Positions 8,633 to 17,496 of a DNA stretch of 64,000 bases are shown one piece after another. The stretch's first letter is position 1, and every line of letters starts with the position of its first letter. A program made the translations under genes and the position numbers. The notes under the pieces are model-generated. The model made no database searches. It was not told the origin of the DNA and worked only from the letters and a program-made list of their open reading frames with translations. This DNA comes from Cryobacterium cheniae (GTDB taxonomy: Bacteria > Actinomycetota > Actinomycetes > Actinomycetales > Microbacteriaceae), in the NCBI RefSeq assembly GCF_004403395.1, contig NZ_SOGN01000044.1, forward strand, positions 124,446 to 188,445. Direction: 5' to 3'.

Positions 8633-9838
8633 GTGGCCCCCACACCGAAGACGAAGGAACAGACGCTCAACTGGCTGCGAACGATATCCGGCGAGCTGTC
8701 CACGGCGACCCTGAAACGTCTCGAGGACACGCTGCCCTGGTACGGCGATATGCCGCCAGGGCGGCGGTCCGCCGTGGGCCTGGTCGCCCAGGCCGGGATC
8801 ACGTCGTTCATCTCCTGGTTCGACGACCCTCGATCCACACCCTGGATCGCGGCCGACGTCTTCGGTGCCGCCCCACGTGAACTTCTGCGCTCGATCAGCC
8901 TGCAGCAGACCCTGCAGCTGATCCGCGTCACGGTCGAGGTGGTGGAGGAGCGGGTCAAGGACGGCGGAGAGATGCTGCGGGAGGCCATCCTGTTGTACTC
9001 CCGCGAAATCGCCTTCGGAGCGGCGGATGTCTACGCCCGGGCCGCCGAGGCGCGCGGTCTTTGGGACGTGCGCCTGGAAGCCCTCGTGGTGGACTCAATC
9101 CTGAGCGGCGAGTACGACGACGAACTGCCCAGCCGGATCGCCGCGCTCGGCTGGCACGGGCACGGCGAGGTCTGCGTGCTCGTGGGCACGACGCCCAAGA
9201 TGCTGGACGTCGACCAGCTGCGTCGCTCGGCCCGCCACATGGCCGCCGACGTGCTGATCGGGGTGCAGGGCAACCGACTCGTCCTGGTCGTCGGCCGGGC
9301 CCACCCGACATCCACCGACACGGATGACGCGATCGGTACGGCATCCGCCCTCAGCTTCATGGAGATCGCGGTGCAGCTCGAACCGAGCTTCGGCGCCGGT
9401 CACCTGGTGCTCGGCCATGAGGTACCGAACCTGGTCGACGCGTCCAAAAGCGCCAAAGCCGCCCTAGCCGGCTTCGCCGTGGCCCGGTCCTGGCGCAATG
9501 CCCCCCGCCCGGTGCAGGCCGACGACCTGCTCCCCGAACGCGCCCTGGCCGGAGACCCGCTCGCCCGCGCGACCCTGATCCACCGCATATACCGCCCGCT
9601 GCAGGCACATTCGACCGAGCTGCTCACCACGCTTTGGTGCTACCTGGACAACGGCCGATCCCTGGAAGCAACGGCGCGGGAACTCTTCGTGCACCCGAAT
9701 ACCGTGCGCTACCGCCTGAAACGGGTGTCCGAGGTGATCGGCTACGACGCCACGGGGGCCCGCGAGGCCCTCATCCTGCAGGCCGCGCTCATCATCGGGT
9801 CGATCAGCGACCACGACGGCTCGACCCGCCGGCGGTAG
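8633..9838 (+). CDS. fasR: PucR-type transcriptional activator of fatty acid synthesis
   Basis: A 401-residue regulator without an N-terminal DNA-binding domain. The last ~60 residues hold the PucR-family helix-turn-helix (TLWCYLDNGRSLEATARELFVHPNTVRYRLKRV shortened here to LEATARELFVHPNTVRYRLK). It is encoded directly upstream of fabD-fabH-acpP-fabF, the classical position of FasR, which activates this operon and is released by long-chain acyl-CoA in relatives. GTG 8633 follows the aceE stop by eight bases. A possible target site lies at 9875-9896. Identification rests on domain plus position. Confidence 0.88.
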   Translation: MAPTPKTKEQTLNWLRTISGELSTATLKRLEDTLPWYGDMPPGRRSAVGLVAQAGITSFISWFDDPRSTPWIAADVFGAAPRELLRSISLQQTLQLIRVTVEVVEERVKDGGEMLREAILLYSREIAFGAADVYARAAEARGLWDVRLEALVVDSILSGEYDDELPSRIAALGWHGHGEVCVLVGTTPKMLDVDQLRRSARHMAADVLIGVQGNRLVLVVGRAHPTSTDTDDAIGTASALSFMEIAVQLEPSFGAGHLVLGHEVPNLVDASKSAKAALAGFAVARSWRNAPRPVQADDLLPERALAGDPLARATLIHRIYRPLQAHSTELLTTLWCYLDNGRSLEATARELFVHPNTVRYRLKRVSEVIGYDATGAREALILQAALIIGSISDHDGSTRRR

Positions 9839-9874
9839 CGGCGCCGCCAGAGACGGCAAACCTGCGGGATCCGA

Positions 9875-9896
9875 CAAACGTTCCCCGAATAGTTGG
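9875..9896. promoter_or_regulatory. Candidate FasR operator upstream of fabD
   Basis: CAAAC at 9875-9879 and GTTGG at 9892-9896 form an imperfect inverted repeat 48-69 bases before the fabD start, in the only sizeable gap between fasR and the fab operon. FasR of relatives binds upstream of fabD. The match to any published consensus was not computed. Confidence 0.3.
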
Positions 9897-9943
9897 TGGA
9901 TCTCCGACACGCCGGTGACAACCGAGCTTGGGAGACTGGACCA

Positions 9944-10870
9944 ATGATTGTTGTCGTCTGCCCCGGTCAGGGCTCGCAAACCCCCGGTTTTCTCGAACCA
10001 TGGCTGCGGGACCCCACCTTCGCCGCCGGACTGGACGAGATCTCCGCGGCCTGCGGAATCGATCTGGTCCGGCACGGCACCGCGAGCGACGCCGACACCA
10101 TCCGCGACACCCGGATCGCTCAGCCCCTCATCGTGGCCGCCGGTCTACTGACCCTGGACGCACTCCTCGCCGACGGGCGTCGTGACCGCATTGCCGGAAT
10201 CGCCGGGCACTCGGTGGGCGAGATCACGGCTGCCGCCGGCGCCGGCATCCTCAGTGCGGCGGACGCCGTGCGTTTCGTGCGCGAGCGGGGTAACTCCATG
10301 GCGGAGGCCGCCGCTCTGGAACCATCCGGCATGAGCGCCGTGCTGGGCGGGGATGAAGCCGAAATCCTGACGCGTCTTGACGAGCTCGGTCTCGCGCCGG
10401 CCAACTTCAACGGCGGCGGCCAGATCGTCGTGGCCGGCTCCGCCCTGGCCCTGGCCGCCCTCGGTGAGAACCCGCCGTCACGAACCAGAGTGATTCCGCT
10501 GCAGGTGGCCGGTGCATTCCACACGCGGTATATGCAGCCGGCGGTGAGCCACCTCAGCCAGGTCGCCGCGCAACTCGTGCCCGCCGACCCGTCGCTTCCG
10601 ATCTGGACGAATCATGACGGCAGCGTGATCTCCAACGGCGCCCGGTTCGTGGAGTTACTGGTTGACCAGGTGTCCTCGCCGGTACGGTGGGACATGTGCA
10701 TGCGTTCATTCGCCGATGCCGGCGTGACCGGGATCATCGAGGTCGCACCGGCCGGCGCTCTTGTCGGCCTCGCCAAACGAGCACTCAAGGGTGTGCCCAG
10801 CGTCGCGATCAAGACGCCGGACGATCTGCCCGCTGCGTTCGACCTGATCGACCAGCAGAACCAAGTCTGA
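9944..10870 (+). CDS. fabD: Malonyl-CoA:ACP transacylase
   Basis: A 308-residue FabD that moves the malonyl group from CoA to acyl carrier protein. The N-terminal CPGQGSQ, the catalytic Ser motif GHSVGE near residue 88 and the catalytic His in AGAFHTRYM near 190 are all present. ATG 9944 has GGGAG nine bases upstream. It heads the fabD-fabH-acpP-fabF operon and is separated from fabH by 12 bases. Confidence 0.95.
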   Translation: MIVVVCPGQGSQTPGFLEPWLRDPTFAAGLDEISAACGIDLVRHGTASDADTIRDTRIAQPLIVAAGLLTLDALLADGRRDRIAGIAGHSVGEITAAAGAGILSAADAVRFVRERGNSMAEAAALEPSGMSAVLGGDEAEILTRLDELGLAPANFNGGGQIVVAGSALALAALGENPPSRTRVIPLQVAGAFHTRYMQPAVSHLSQVAAQLVPADPSLPIWTNHDGSVISNGARFVELLVDQVSSPVRWDMCMRSFADAGVTGIIEVAPAGALVGLAKRALKGVPSVAIKTPDDLPAAFDLIDQQNQV

Positions 10871-10882
10871 CCGAAAGAGAAT

Positions 10883-11887
10883 ATGTCCAATCCAACACTC
10901 CAGCAGTCGCACGGTCCCCAGTACACCCGGATCCTCTCTGTCGGTGCCGCCCGCGGCGACCTCCTCGTGCCCAACGACGACCTGGTCGGACCGATCGATT
11001 CGTCCGATGAATGGATTCAGCAGCGCACCGGCATCATCACCCGCACCCGGGCAAGCCAGGACGTCGGGGCCGTCGACCTGGCGACGGATGCCGCCCGCGA
11101 GGCCATCGAGCGCTCCGGCATCGAGCCGCACCTGATCGACGCCGTCATCGTGGCCACCATCAGCAACAGCCGGCAGACGCCGTCCATTGCCGCCGTGGTC
11201 GCCGATCGGGTCGGCGCCAACCCCGCCGCCGCCTACGACGTCAACGCCGCCTGCGCCGGATACACCTACGCCGTGGCGCAGGCGGATTCACTGATTCGAA
11301 CAGGCACAGCCCACTACGCCCTCGTCATCGGCGCGGAGAAGCTGTCCGACCTCGTCGATCCCACAGACCGCAGCATCTCGTTCCTCCTCGGCGATGGCGC
11401 GGGCGCCGTCGTCATCGGCCCGAGCGACTACCCGGGGATCGCCCCCACCGTGTGGGGCTCCGACGGGTCCAAGGCCGATGCCATCACCATGAATCACACC
11501 CTGCAGGAATACCGTCGTGGCGAATCCGAATGGCCCACCCTGCGCCAGGAAGGCCAGACGGTCTTCCGCTGGGCCGTCTGGAACATGGCGAAGGTGGCGA
11601 AGGAGGCTCTCCAGGTCGCAGGAGTCAGGAGCGACCAGCTCGCCGCCTTCATCCCACACCAGGCCAACATGCGCATCATCGACGAATTCGCCAAGCAGCT
11701 GAAGCTCCCCGACTCCGTCGTCATCGCCCGCGACGTCGCCACCACCGGCAACACCTCGTCGGCGTCGATCCCTCTGGCCACCCACCGCCTGCTCGAAGAG
11801 CACCCCGAACTCAGCGGAGGCCTCGCCCTTCAGATCGGCTTCGGCGCCGGACTGGTGTTCGGCGCGCAGGTCGTCGTGCTTCCCTAG
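10883..11887 (+). CDS. fabH: 3-oxoacyl-ACP synthase III
   Basis: A 334-residue FabH that condenses an acyl-CoA primer with malonyl-ACP to start fatty acid elongation. The Cys-His-Asn triad is visible: NAACAGYTYA (~Cys120), HQANMR (~His259) and TGNTSSAS (~Asn289). Length and motif order fit the family; in actinobacteria it usually prefers branched primers. ATG 10883 follows a weak GAAAGAGA. It lies between fabD and acpP. Confidence 0.95.
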   Translation: MSNPTLQQSHGPQYTRILSVGAARGDLLVPNDDLVGPIDSSDEWIQQRTGIITRTRASQDVGAVDLATDAAREAIERSGIEPHLIDAVIVATISNSRQTPSIAAVVADRVGANPAAAYDVNAACAGYTYAVAQADSLIRTGTAHYALVIGAEKLSDLVDPTDRSISFLLGDGAGAVVIGPSDYPGIAPTVWGSDGSKADAITMNHTLQEYRRGESEWPTLRQEGQTVFRWAVWNMAKVAKEALQVAGVRSDQLAAFIPHQANMRIIDEFAKQLKLPDSVVIARDVATTGNTSSASIPLATHRLLEEHPELSGGLALQIGFGAGLVFGAQVVVLP

Positions 11888-11951
11888 ATTTCACTCAACC
11901 CCCCTCTAAACTGAGTCTCGGTCATACGAGACACCCCCAAGGAGAAATAAC

Positions 11952-12203
11952 ATGGCACTGTTGTCCACCGAAGAAGTTCTTGCCGGCCTGGCCGAACTCA
12001 TCAACGACGAGACTGGCATCGCGACCGACACGGTTGAGATGGGGAAGTCATTCACCGACGATCTGGACATCGATTCCATCTCGATGATGACCATCGTCGT
12101 CAACGCTGAAGAAAAGTTCGACGTCAAGATCCCCGACGAAGAGGTCAAGAACCTCAAGTCCGTCGGCGACGCCGTCGACTTCATCGTCAAGGCTCAGGTC
12201 TAA
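11952..12203 (+). CDS. acpP: Acyl carrier protein
   Basis: An 83-residue acidic ACP. The phosphopantetheine attachment Ser lies in DDLDIDSISMMT; DSI replaces the common DSL. The EEKFDVKIPDEEVK recognition helix follows. ATG 11952 has AAGGAGAAATAAC at good spacing, one of the strongest ribosome-binding sites in the operon, as expected for an abundant protein. A strong hairpin follows 12 bases after the stop (12216-12245). Confidence 0.95.
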   Translation: MALLSTEEVLAGLAELINDETGIATDTVEMGKSFTDDLDIDSISMMTIVVNAEEKFDVKIPDEEVKNLKSVGDAVDFIVKAQV

Positions 12204-12215
12204 TCCACAAACGAA

Positions 12216-12245
12216 CAGGCCGGTCGGCGTTCGCCGACCGGCCTG
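12216..12245 (+). terminator. Stem-loop between acpP and fabF
   Basis: CAGGCCGGTCGGC-GTTC-GCCGACCGGCCTG gives a perfect 13-bp stem with a four-base loop. There is no uridine run after it and fabF continues downstream in the same direction. It may be a partial terminator or a 3' stabiliser that lets acpP mRNA outnumber fabF mRNA. Confidence 0.7.
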
Positions 12246-12293
12246 ATCTGTGGGTGATGCCCACGTTTGCACGCCTCACGGAGAGTTAACGTT

Positions 12294-13529
12294 ATGACCA
12301 AAAAAATCGTCATCACCGGCATCGGTGCGACCTCCCCTCTCGGCGGCACGGCCGCCGACAGCTGGTCTGCCCTGCTCGCCGGCGAATCGGGGACGAGCAC
12401 TCTCGACCACGAATGGGTGGCTCGAACCCAACTTCCGGTGACCTTCGCCGCGCAGGCCAGGGTTCCGTCCATCGACGTCCTGGCCCGTCACGAGACCAAG
12501 CGTCTCGACCCCTCCAGCCAGTTCGCGCTGATCGCCGGGCGTGAAGCCTGGGCGGATGCCGGCTCCCCCGAGGCAGACCCCGAACGGTTGGCCGTCGACT
12601 GGGCCACCGGCATCGGCGGAGTCTGGACTCTCCTCGACGCGTGGGACACCCTCCGCGAACGCGGTCCGCGTCGCGTCCTTCCGATGACCGTGCCCATGCT
12701 CATGCCGAACGGCCCCGGAGCGGCCATCGGCATGGACCTGCATGCCCGTGCCGGAATCACCACGGTCGTGTCGGCGTGCGCCTCGAGCACCGAGTCGCTC
12801 GTGAACGCTTACAACCGCCTGCAGGCCGGGCTCGCCGACATCGTCATCGCCGGTGGTTCCGAGGCCGCGATCCACCCGCTGCCGATCGCATCCTTCGCTG
12901 CCATGCAGGCTCTGTCCAAGCGCAACGACGACCCTGCCACGGCGTCGCGCCCCTATGACATCACCCGGGACGGCTTCGTCCTCGGCGAGGGCGCCGCGGC
13001 GCTCGTCGTCGAGACGGAAGACCATGCCAAGGCCCGCGGCGCGCGCATCTACGCCGAGCTTCTCGGCGGCGCCGTGACGAGTGACGCGTACCACATCACC
13101 GCTCCGGACCCCGAGGGTACGGCGGCGGCCCGCGCGATGATCACCGCGATAAGCAATGCCGGCGCGAGCCTCGCGGATGTTTCGCACATCAACGCGCACG
13201 CGACCAGCACGCCGGTCGGCGACATCGCCGAGTACAACGCCCTGCGCCGCGTCTTCGGCGACCTGCTCGACGGCATCCCGGTGTCGGCGACCAAGGCCTC
13301 CACCGGCCACCTCCTCGGCGGTGCCGGGGCGATCGAGGCCCTGTTCACGGTTCTCGCTCTGAACGAGCGCATGGCCCCGCCGACCATCAACCTGCAAAAC
13401 CAGGACCCGAGCATCCCGCTCGACGTCGTGACCATGCCACGCACGCTGCCGGCCGGCGACCTGCTTGCCATCAGCAACTCGTTCGGTTTCGGCGGCCACA
13501 ACGCCGTCGTCGCGTTCCGTTCGAACTAG
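12294..13529 (+). CDS. fabF: 3-oxoacyl-ACP synthase II
   Basis: A 411-residue elongating ketosynthase. The catalytic Cys is in VSACASSTES near residue 165; the two His are in INAHATSTP (~305) and STGHLLGGAGAIEA (~340). NSFGFGGHNA near the C-terminus is typical. ATG 12294 is chosen over an upstream in-frame ATG because GGAGAG precedes it and the upstream stretch adds nothing conserved. Last gene of the fab operon, followed by a terminator shared with the converging DUF3145 gene. Confidence 0.95.
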   Translation: MTKKIVITGIGATSPLGGTAADSWSALLAGESGTSTLDHEWVARTQLPVTFAAQARVPSIDVLARHETKRLDPSSQFALIAGREAWADAGSPEADPERLAVDWATGIGGVWTLLDAWDTLRERGPRRVLPMTVPMLMPNGPGAAIGMDLHARAGITTVVSACASSTESLVNAYNRLQAGLADIVIAGGSEAAIHPLPIASFAAMQALSKRNDDPATASRPYDITRDGFVLGEGAAALVVETEDHAKARGARIYAELLGGAVTSDAYHITAPDPEGTAAARAMITAISNAGASLADVSHINAHATSTPVGDIAEYNALRRVFGDLLDGIPVSATKASTGHLLGGAGAIEALFTVLALNERMAPPTINLQNQDPSIPLDVVTMPRTLPAGDLLAISNSFGFGGHNAVVAFRSN

Positions 13530-13560
13530 TTCCGCCCGGCGGAACACCGTCGGAACCCGC

Positions 13561-13590
13561 ACGACCCCGATCGGCAACGGTCGGGGTCGT
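13561..13590. terminator. Bidirectional terminator after fabF
   Basis: ACGACCCCGA at 13561-13570 pairs perfectly with TCGGGGTCGT at 13581-13590 around a ten-base centre. It lies between the converging fabF and DUF3145 genes. A second short hairpin, GTTCCGC-CCG-GCGGAAC, lies about 20 bases earlier. Confidence 0.7.
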
Positions 13591-13620
13591 CTGCGTTCGG
13601 GGCCGGTTGCGGCGCCGCCA

Positions 13621-14142
13621 TCAGCCCACCTGGTGCAACCACACCACGGAGTTGAAATCGCTGGCCTGCCGGAACGGTTCGAGCTCGTCGTCCCAGGCCT
13701 GCCCGAGGGCAAGGCGCAACTGACGGTGCAGGTCGAGGGCATTCGTTCCGGCCAGTTCCATCGCGTGCCGCAGCCGGTCCTCGGGGATCACGACGTTCCC
13801 GGCTGTATCCGTCTGGGCGAAGAAGATCCCCAGGTCGGGGGTGTGCAGCCAGCGCCCCCCATCGGTGCCGGCACCGGCGTCCTCGGTGACCTCGAAGCGG
13901 AGATGATCCCAACCGTGGAGCGCCGAGGCGAGCCTCGCGCCGGTTCCCCGGGTGCCCTCCCAGAAGTACTCGGCGCGCTGCGACCCGCGGAGCACGGGCT
14001 GCTCGGACCAGTCGAATCTAACGGGCAGGCCCAGGGCATGACCCACCGCCCACTCCACATGGGGACTCAGCGCGCGCGGCGAAGAGTGCACGTAGATGAA
14101 ACCCCGCGCAGTCGCTGCCTGCCGAGCTTGTGAAGCCACCAT
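13621..14142 (-). CDS. DUF3145 family protein
   Basis: A 173-residue protein typical of actinobacteria (ARGFIYVHSSPRALSPHVEWA at the start, shortened here to YVHSSPRALSPHVEWA; ending FNSVVWLHQVG). It has no signal peptide or membrane segment. Function is unknown in the family. Start ATG 14142 has GGGAGAA five bases upstream; the longer frame upstream lacks similarity. It regularly neighbours the fab operon in related genomes (recalled, not checked here), which could mean a link with lipid metabolism. Confidence 0.85.
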   Translation of the reverse strand: MVASQARQAATARGFIYVHSSPRALSPHVEWAVGHALGLPVRFDWSEQPVLRGSQRAEYFWEGTRGTGARLASALHGWDHLRFEVTEDAGAGTDGGRWLHTPDLGIFFAQTDTAGNVVIPEDRLRHAMELAGTNALDLHRQLRLALGQAWDDELEPFRQASDFNSVVWLHQVG

Positions 14143-14323
14143 CGTTTCTCCCGTTCTGTCAGGTGCGTCTTCCCCAACGACCTGTGAACGAAACAATGCG
14201 GCGTGCTGTGAACTTGTCGAGACCAATCCCGTCAACGCGCAGCGCCAGGCGCTACTCCCCTGAATTATGCCTCAGCGACCCGTGCGATCACAAGGCGTGA
14301 GCCGGGACTGGCTCCCCGCTCGC

Positions 14324-14335
14324 TATACTCAGTAT
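14324..14335 (+). promoter_or_regulatory. Promoter -10 overlapping a small palindrome, PadR gene
   Basis: TATACT (14324-14329) is a good -10 about 34 bases before the PadR start codon. It overlaps the inverted repeat ATACT-C-AGTAT (14325-14335). This arrangement suits autorepression by the PadR protein, as is common in the family. No -35 was identified with confidence. Confidence 0.45.
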
Positions 14336-14362
14336 GGTTATTGCCCGACCACTGGAGGTCCC

Positions 14363-14977
14363 ATGTCTGTACGCAGCTGCCTGTTGGCGATCCTGACGAT
14401 CGGTCCGGCCTACGGCTTCCAGTTGCACGGCGAACTCGAGTCCAGAACCGCCGGCCGGAGAGCGGTCAACGTCGGGCAGATCTACGGCACCCTCGAACGG
14501 CTGGTGAAGCAGGGATCCGTCGAGTCAGCCGGCACCACCGAGGACGGCCTCCCCCTGTACCGGATCACCGCGCTGGGCCAGGCCGAAGCGCTGCACTGGC
14601 TGACCGTCACCGAGAGCGCCCCCGGCGACGAGTGGAACGACCTGGTCGACCGGGTCCTGATTGCCGCCTCCCTCCCTGACCCTCAGGCGTTGGGCATCGA
14701 TGCGCGGAGCATCGTTGCCGGGTACCGTCGGAGCTGGCAGGCGGTCGCCGAGCGCGCGGTCGTCGGCTCGGTAAGCATGACCGCCGTCAGCACCGCCTCC
14801 GCACGCATCGGGGCGGAACGCCTGGCGAGCGAGGCCCGGGCGGCACTGGCGGCCGCCGCGCTGTCCTGGCTTCGGGACGTGGACGCGTTACTCGCCGACA
14901 GTCCCTCCGACGCCTTGCGGCACGGACTGAACGACGTGCGGCCGAGGCGCGGGCGACGACCGGCATCCGTCGCCTGA
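14363..14977 (+). CDS. PadR family transcriptional regulator
   Basis: A 204-residue protein with an N-terminal winged helix (residues ~1-85: SCLLAILTIGPAYGFQLHGEL, then VNVGQIYGTLERLVKQGSVES) and a helical C-terminal half for dimerisation. ATG 14363 has GGAGG five bases upstream; the earlier open frame crosses the promoter and is not coding. PadR proteins usually repress a nearby transporter or detoxification gene, but no such partner is adjacent. The target is unknown. Confidence 0.85.
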   Translation: MSVRSCLLAILTIGPAYGFQLHGELESRTAGRRAVNVGQIYGTLERLVKQGSVESAGTTEDGLPLYRITALGQAEALHWLTVTESAPGDEWNDLVDRVLIAASLPDPQALGIDARSIVAGYRRSWQAVAERAVVGSVSMTAVSTASARIGAERLASEARAALAAAALSWLRDVDALLADSPSDALRHGLNDVRPRRGRRPASVA

Positions 14978-15013
14978 CCCGGGGCGACCAGCAAACCAGT
15001 ACTGTCGTGGCTG

Positions 15014-16792
15014 CTACTTCGCCTGTGCGTAGCTGTCCACCTTCGCTACGGTCAGCAGGAAGTCGACCGGGAAATCGCCGAACAGGTGCCGGCCGGCGGT
15101 GTGCGCCGCGCGCCGGATGATCTCCTCGACGGTATCGGCCAGCGCGGCAGGCGTGTGCACCATGACCTCGTCGTGCAGGAAGAAGACCAGGTGCGGGGCC
15201 CGGCCGAATTCCGCCCCGGCAACGGCCGCACCACCCAACGGCAGCATCCGCAGCTCTCGCCGCAGCTCCGCCATCCAGCACAGCGCCCATTCCGCCGCGC
15301 TGCCCTGGACGATGAAATTCCGGGTGAAACGGCCCCAGTCGCGCGCCTGGCTACGCGCCCGGCGTTCGTCGGCAGCCGTGGCCTGTGGGTCGTAGGCCTG
15401 CGCCTGGGTGGCCAGCCAGCGCTCCCCGGGCAGCGGGGAGGAGCGTCCGAGTCTGGTCGTGACGCTCTCGCCGCGTTCCCCGGCTCGAGCGGCCGTCTCG
15501 GTGAGCGCGAGCGCGCTCGGGAAGGCCTTCGCGAGCCGCGGCAGCAGCCGCCCGCTCTCCCCGCTGGTGGCGCCGTACATGGCCCCGAGCATGGCGACCT
15601 TCGCGTGGTCGCGGGTCTCCACGACACCCTCGGCCACGATCCCGGCGTAGAGGTCCGTGCCTCGGCCGGCCTGAGCCATGGCCGTGTCGGCCGACAATGC
15701 GGCGAGGATGCGCGGTTCCAGTTGTGCGGCATCCGCGACCACGAGTTTCCAGCCCTCATCGGCGACGACGGCCCCGCGCACCTGTTTGGGCAGCTGCAGG
15801 GCTCCCCCGCCTCGGGTGGCCCAGCGTCCGGTGACGACCCCGCCGGGGATGTACTCGGGGTGGAACCGACCGTCGACGATCCAGGTGTCCATCCAGTGCC
15901 AGCCGTTCGCGCTGAGCAGCCGGGCCAGCTTCTTGTACTCGAGCAGGGGCGCTATCACGGGGTGGGTGAGCTCCTTGAGCTCCCACGCTCGGGTGGACGC
16001 CACCCGCAGGCCGACCTGCTGCAGGGCCCGCATCAGGTCGGGCTGCGAGTCGGGGTTGAGGCCGGGCTCGCCGAGGCTGTCGCGGATGCGCCCGGCGAGG
16101 TGTTCGAGGCGCTCCGGCCGGATGCCCGGGGCCACGCGGGGGCCCAGTTCGCGGGTCAGCAGGGCCTCGTGCACGTCGGTTCGCCACGGCAGGCCCGCGA
16201 ACCGCATCTCGGCGGCGATGAGCGCCCCGGCCGACTCCGCGGCGAGCAGCAGCCGGAGCCGTCCGGGTGCCCGGCAGCTGCGGACGGCGTCGAGCTGACG
16301 CCGGAATTCCGCCTGCGCGCCGGCCCCGGAGGCGCGGCCGGTGTCGCCGTCGGTTTCGCTGTCGCTGTCGCCGTCACTGTCGCCGTCGAACAGGTCGAAA
16401 AGGGTCACCCCGGATGCGGCCGCGTCCGGTTCTAAGGCAGGCGCCCGGTCCCAGCGGCTCGGCTCGGCCCGGGCCAGCGCGCTAGCCTGGGTGAGAGTCG
16501 ACTGGCGCAGGATCGCATGGCACAGGCGTAGGTCGTGCGCCCGCTGCACCCTGACCCCGGCCGCCAGCAGTGGTGGGTACATACGAGCGGTGTCCTCCCA
16601 CACCCACCGGGGCCGGTCGTGCTCCTGATCGCGCACGTAGCCCGGGAATTCGTGGACAGGCACACGGAGTGCGGGCCCGGCGAGGGTGCCGTCCGCGTCG
16701 AGCGGCAGCACGAGGATCTCCCCGTTGCCCGTTCGACTCGCCAAAAGGTGCACCTCCCCATTCTGCCGGGTCGGGGCGGGCGAGGCGGGCAT
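15014..16792 (-). CDS. Bifunctional 3'-5' exonuclease/DNA polymerase (PolA-like)
   Basis: A 592-residue family-A polymerase of the actinobacterial type, lacking a 5'-3' exonuclease. Residues ~1-170 form a weak exonuclease-like domain; ~185-590 form the polymerase (LNPDSQPDLMRALQQ, GGVVTGRWATRGGGALQLPK, VADAAQLEPRILA with the catalytic Asp, and HDEVMVHTP with the second Asp). The two are joined by an acidic Gly-Asp-Ser repeat linker near residue 135. It is intact while two other replication/repair genes close by (dnaE2 and a 5'-3' exonuclease) are broken. Start ATG 16792 is uncertain. It follows a phosphoribosyltransferase gene by 14 bases. Confidence 0.85.
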   Translation of the reverse strand: MPASPAPTRQNGEVHLLASRTGNGEILVLPLDADGTLAGPALRVPVHEFPGYVRDQEHDRPRWVWEDTARMYPPLLAAGVRVQRAHDLRLCHAILRQSTLTQASALARAEPSRWDRAPALEPDAAASGVTLFDLFDGDSDGDSDSETDGDTGRASGAGAQAEFRRQLDAVRSCRAPGRLRLLLAAESAGALIAAEMRFAGLPWRTDVHEALLTRELGPRVAPGIRPERLEHLAGRIRDSLGEPGLNPDSQPDLMRALQQVGLRVASTRAWELKELTHPVIAPLLEYKKLARLLSANGWHWMDTWIVDGRFHPEYIPGGVVTGRWATRGGGALQLPKQVRGAVVADEGWKLVVADAAQLEPRILAALSADTAMAQAGRGTDLYAGIVAEGVVETRDHAKVAMLGAMYGATSGESGRLLPRLAKAFPSALALTETAARAGERGESVTTRLGRSSPLPGERWLATQAQAYDPQATAADERRARSQARDWGRFTRNFIVQGSAAEWALCWMAELRRELRMLPLGGAAVAGAEFGRAPHLVFFLHDEVMVHTPAALADTVEEIIRRAAHTAGRHLFGDFPVDFLLTVAKVDSYAQAK

Positions 16793-16806
16793 CCGTCGCA
16801 AGGACC

Positions 16807-17496
16807 TCAGGTGCTCACGTCGTCCGGAGGGAGGGGGACATCCGCCTCGGCCCACGCCTCCTGGAGTAGCTGGACCGTCTCCTCGTCGGTGAGTTGGTGG
16901 AAGTCGGCGTAGAACGGGCCGATCGCCCAGAACTCCTGCGGGGCGTTCAGCACGACGACGACATCCGTGTACTGCCGCATCTGGCCGACCAGGTCCGCCG
17001 GCGCGACGGGGACCGCGAGCACCGTCAGCGCGGCACCCTGCCGTTTGAGTGCGGCGAGGGCTGCTTTGGCCGTGGCTCCCGTCGCGAGGCCGTCGTCCAC
17101 GACCACGGCGACACGGCCCCGCGGGTCGATCGGCGGGCGGCCGCCGCGATAGAGACGGCGACGTCGTTCGATTTCGGCCAGCTCATGCCGGCGGGCCCGT
17201 GCCAGACCCACCGAGTCGCCCCCGGTGGCGGCGAACACATCCTCGTTGACGATCATCTGCGGACCTGCGTCGTCGACGACCGCCCCCAGCGCGACCTCCG
17301 GATAGCCCGGCGCCCCGATCTTGCGCACCAGGATGAGGTCTAGCGGTGCGCGCAGGCGCCGGGCGACCTCGACTGCCACCGGCACGCCGCCCCGCGGCAG
17401 GGCGTAGACCACCGGGTCATCGATCTCCAGCGCGGTCAGTCGTTCGGCCACCTGTTCGGCCAGCCGTCGGCCGGCCTCGCTCCGATTCGTGAACAT
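16807..17496 (-). CDS. Phosphoribosyltransferase-domain protein
   Basis: A 229-residue cytoplasmic protein with the PRPP-binding loop VVVDDGLATGATAK near residue 135 and an N-terminal block YALPRGGVPVAVEVARRL with LVRKIGAPGYPE that is typical of stand-alone 'putative phosphoribosyltransferase' proteins. The base or substrate accepted is not known for this group. It lies directly upstream of the exonuclease/polymerase gene in the same direction. The start at ATG 17496 is plausible. Confidence 0.85.
   Translation of the reverse strand: MFTNRSEAGRRLAEQVAERLTALEIDDPVVYALPRGGVPVAVEVARRLRAPLDLILVRKIGAPGYPEVALGAVVDDAGPQMIVNEDVFAATGGDSVGLARARRHELAEIERRRRLYRGGRPPIDPRGRVAVVVDDGLATGATAKAALAALKRQGAALTVLAVPVAPADLVGQMRQYTDVVVVLNAPQEFWAIGPFYADFHQLTDEETVQLLQEAWAEADVPLPPDDVST

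Noticed and set aside
12276-13742. 488-codon open frame opposite fabF
   Set aside because: Antisense shadow; fabF motifs are complete on the plus strand and no ribosome-binding site precedes this frame.
15086-16435. 449-codon open frame opposite the exonuclease/polymerase gene
   Set aside because: Low-complexity shadow; polymerase motifs are all on the minus strand.
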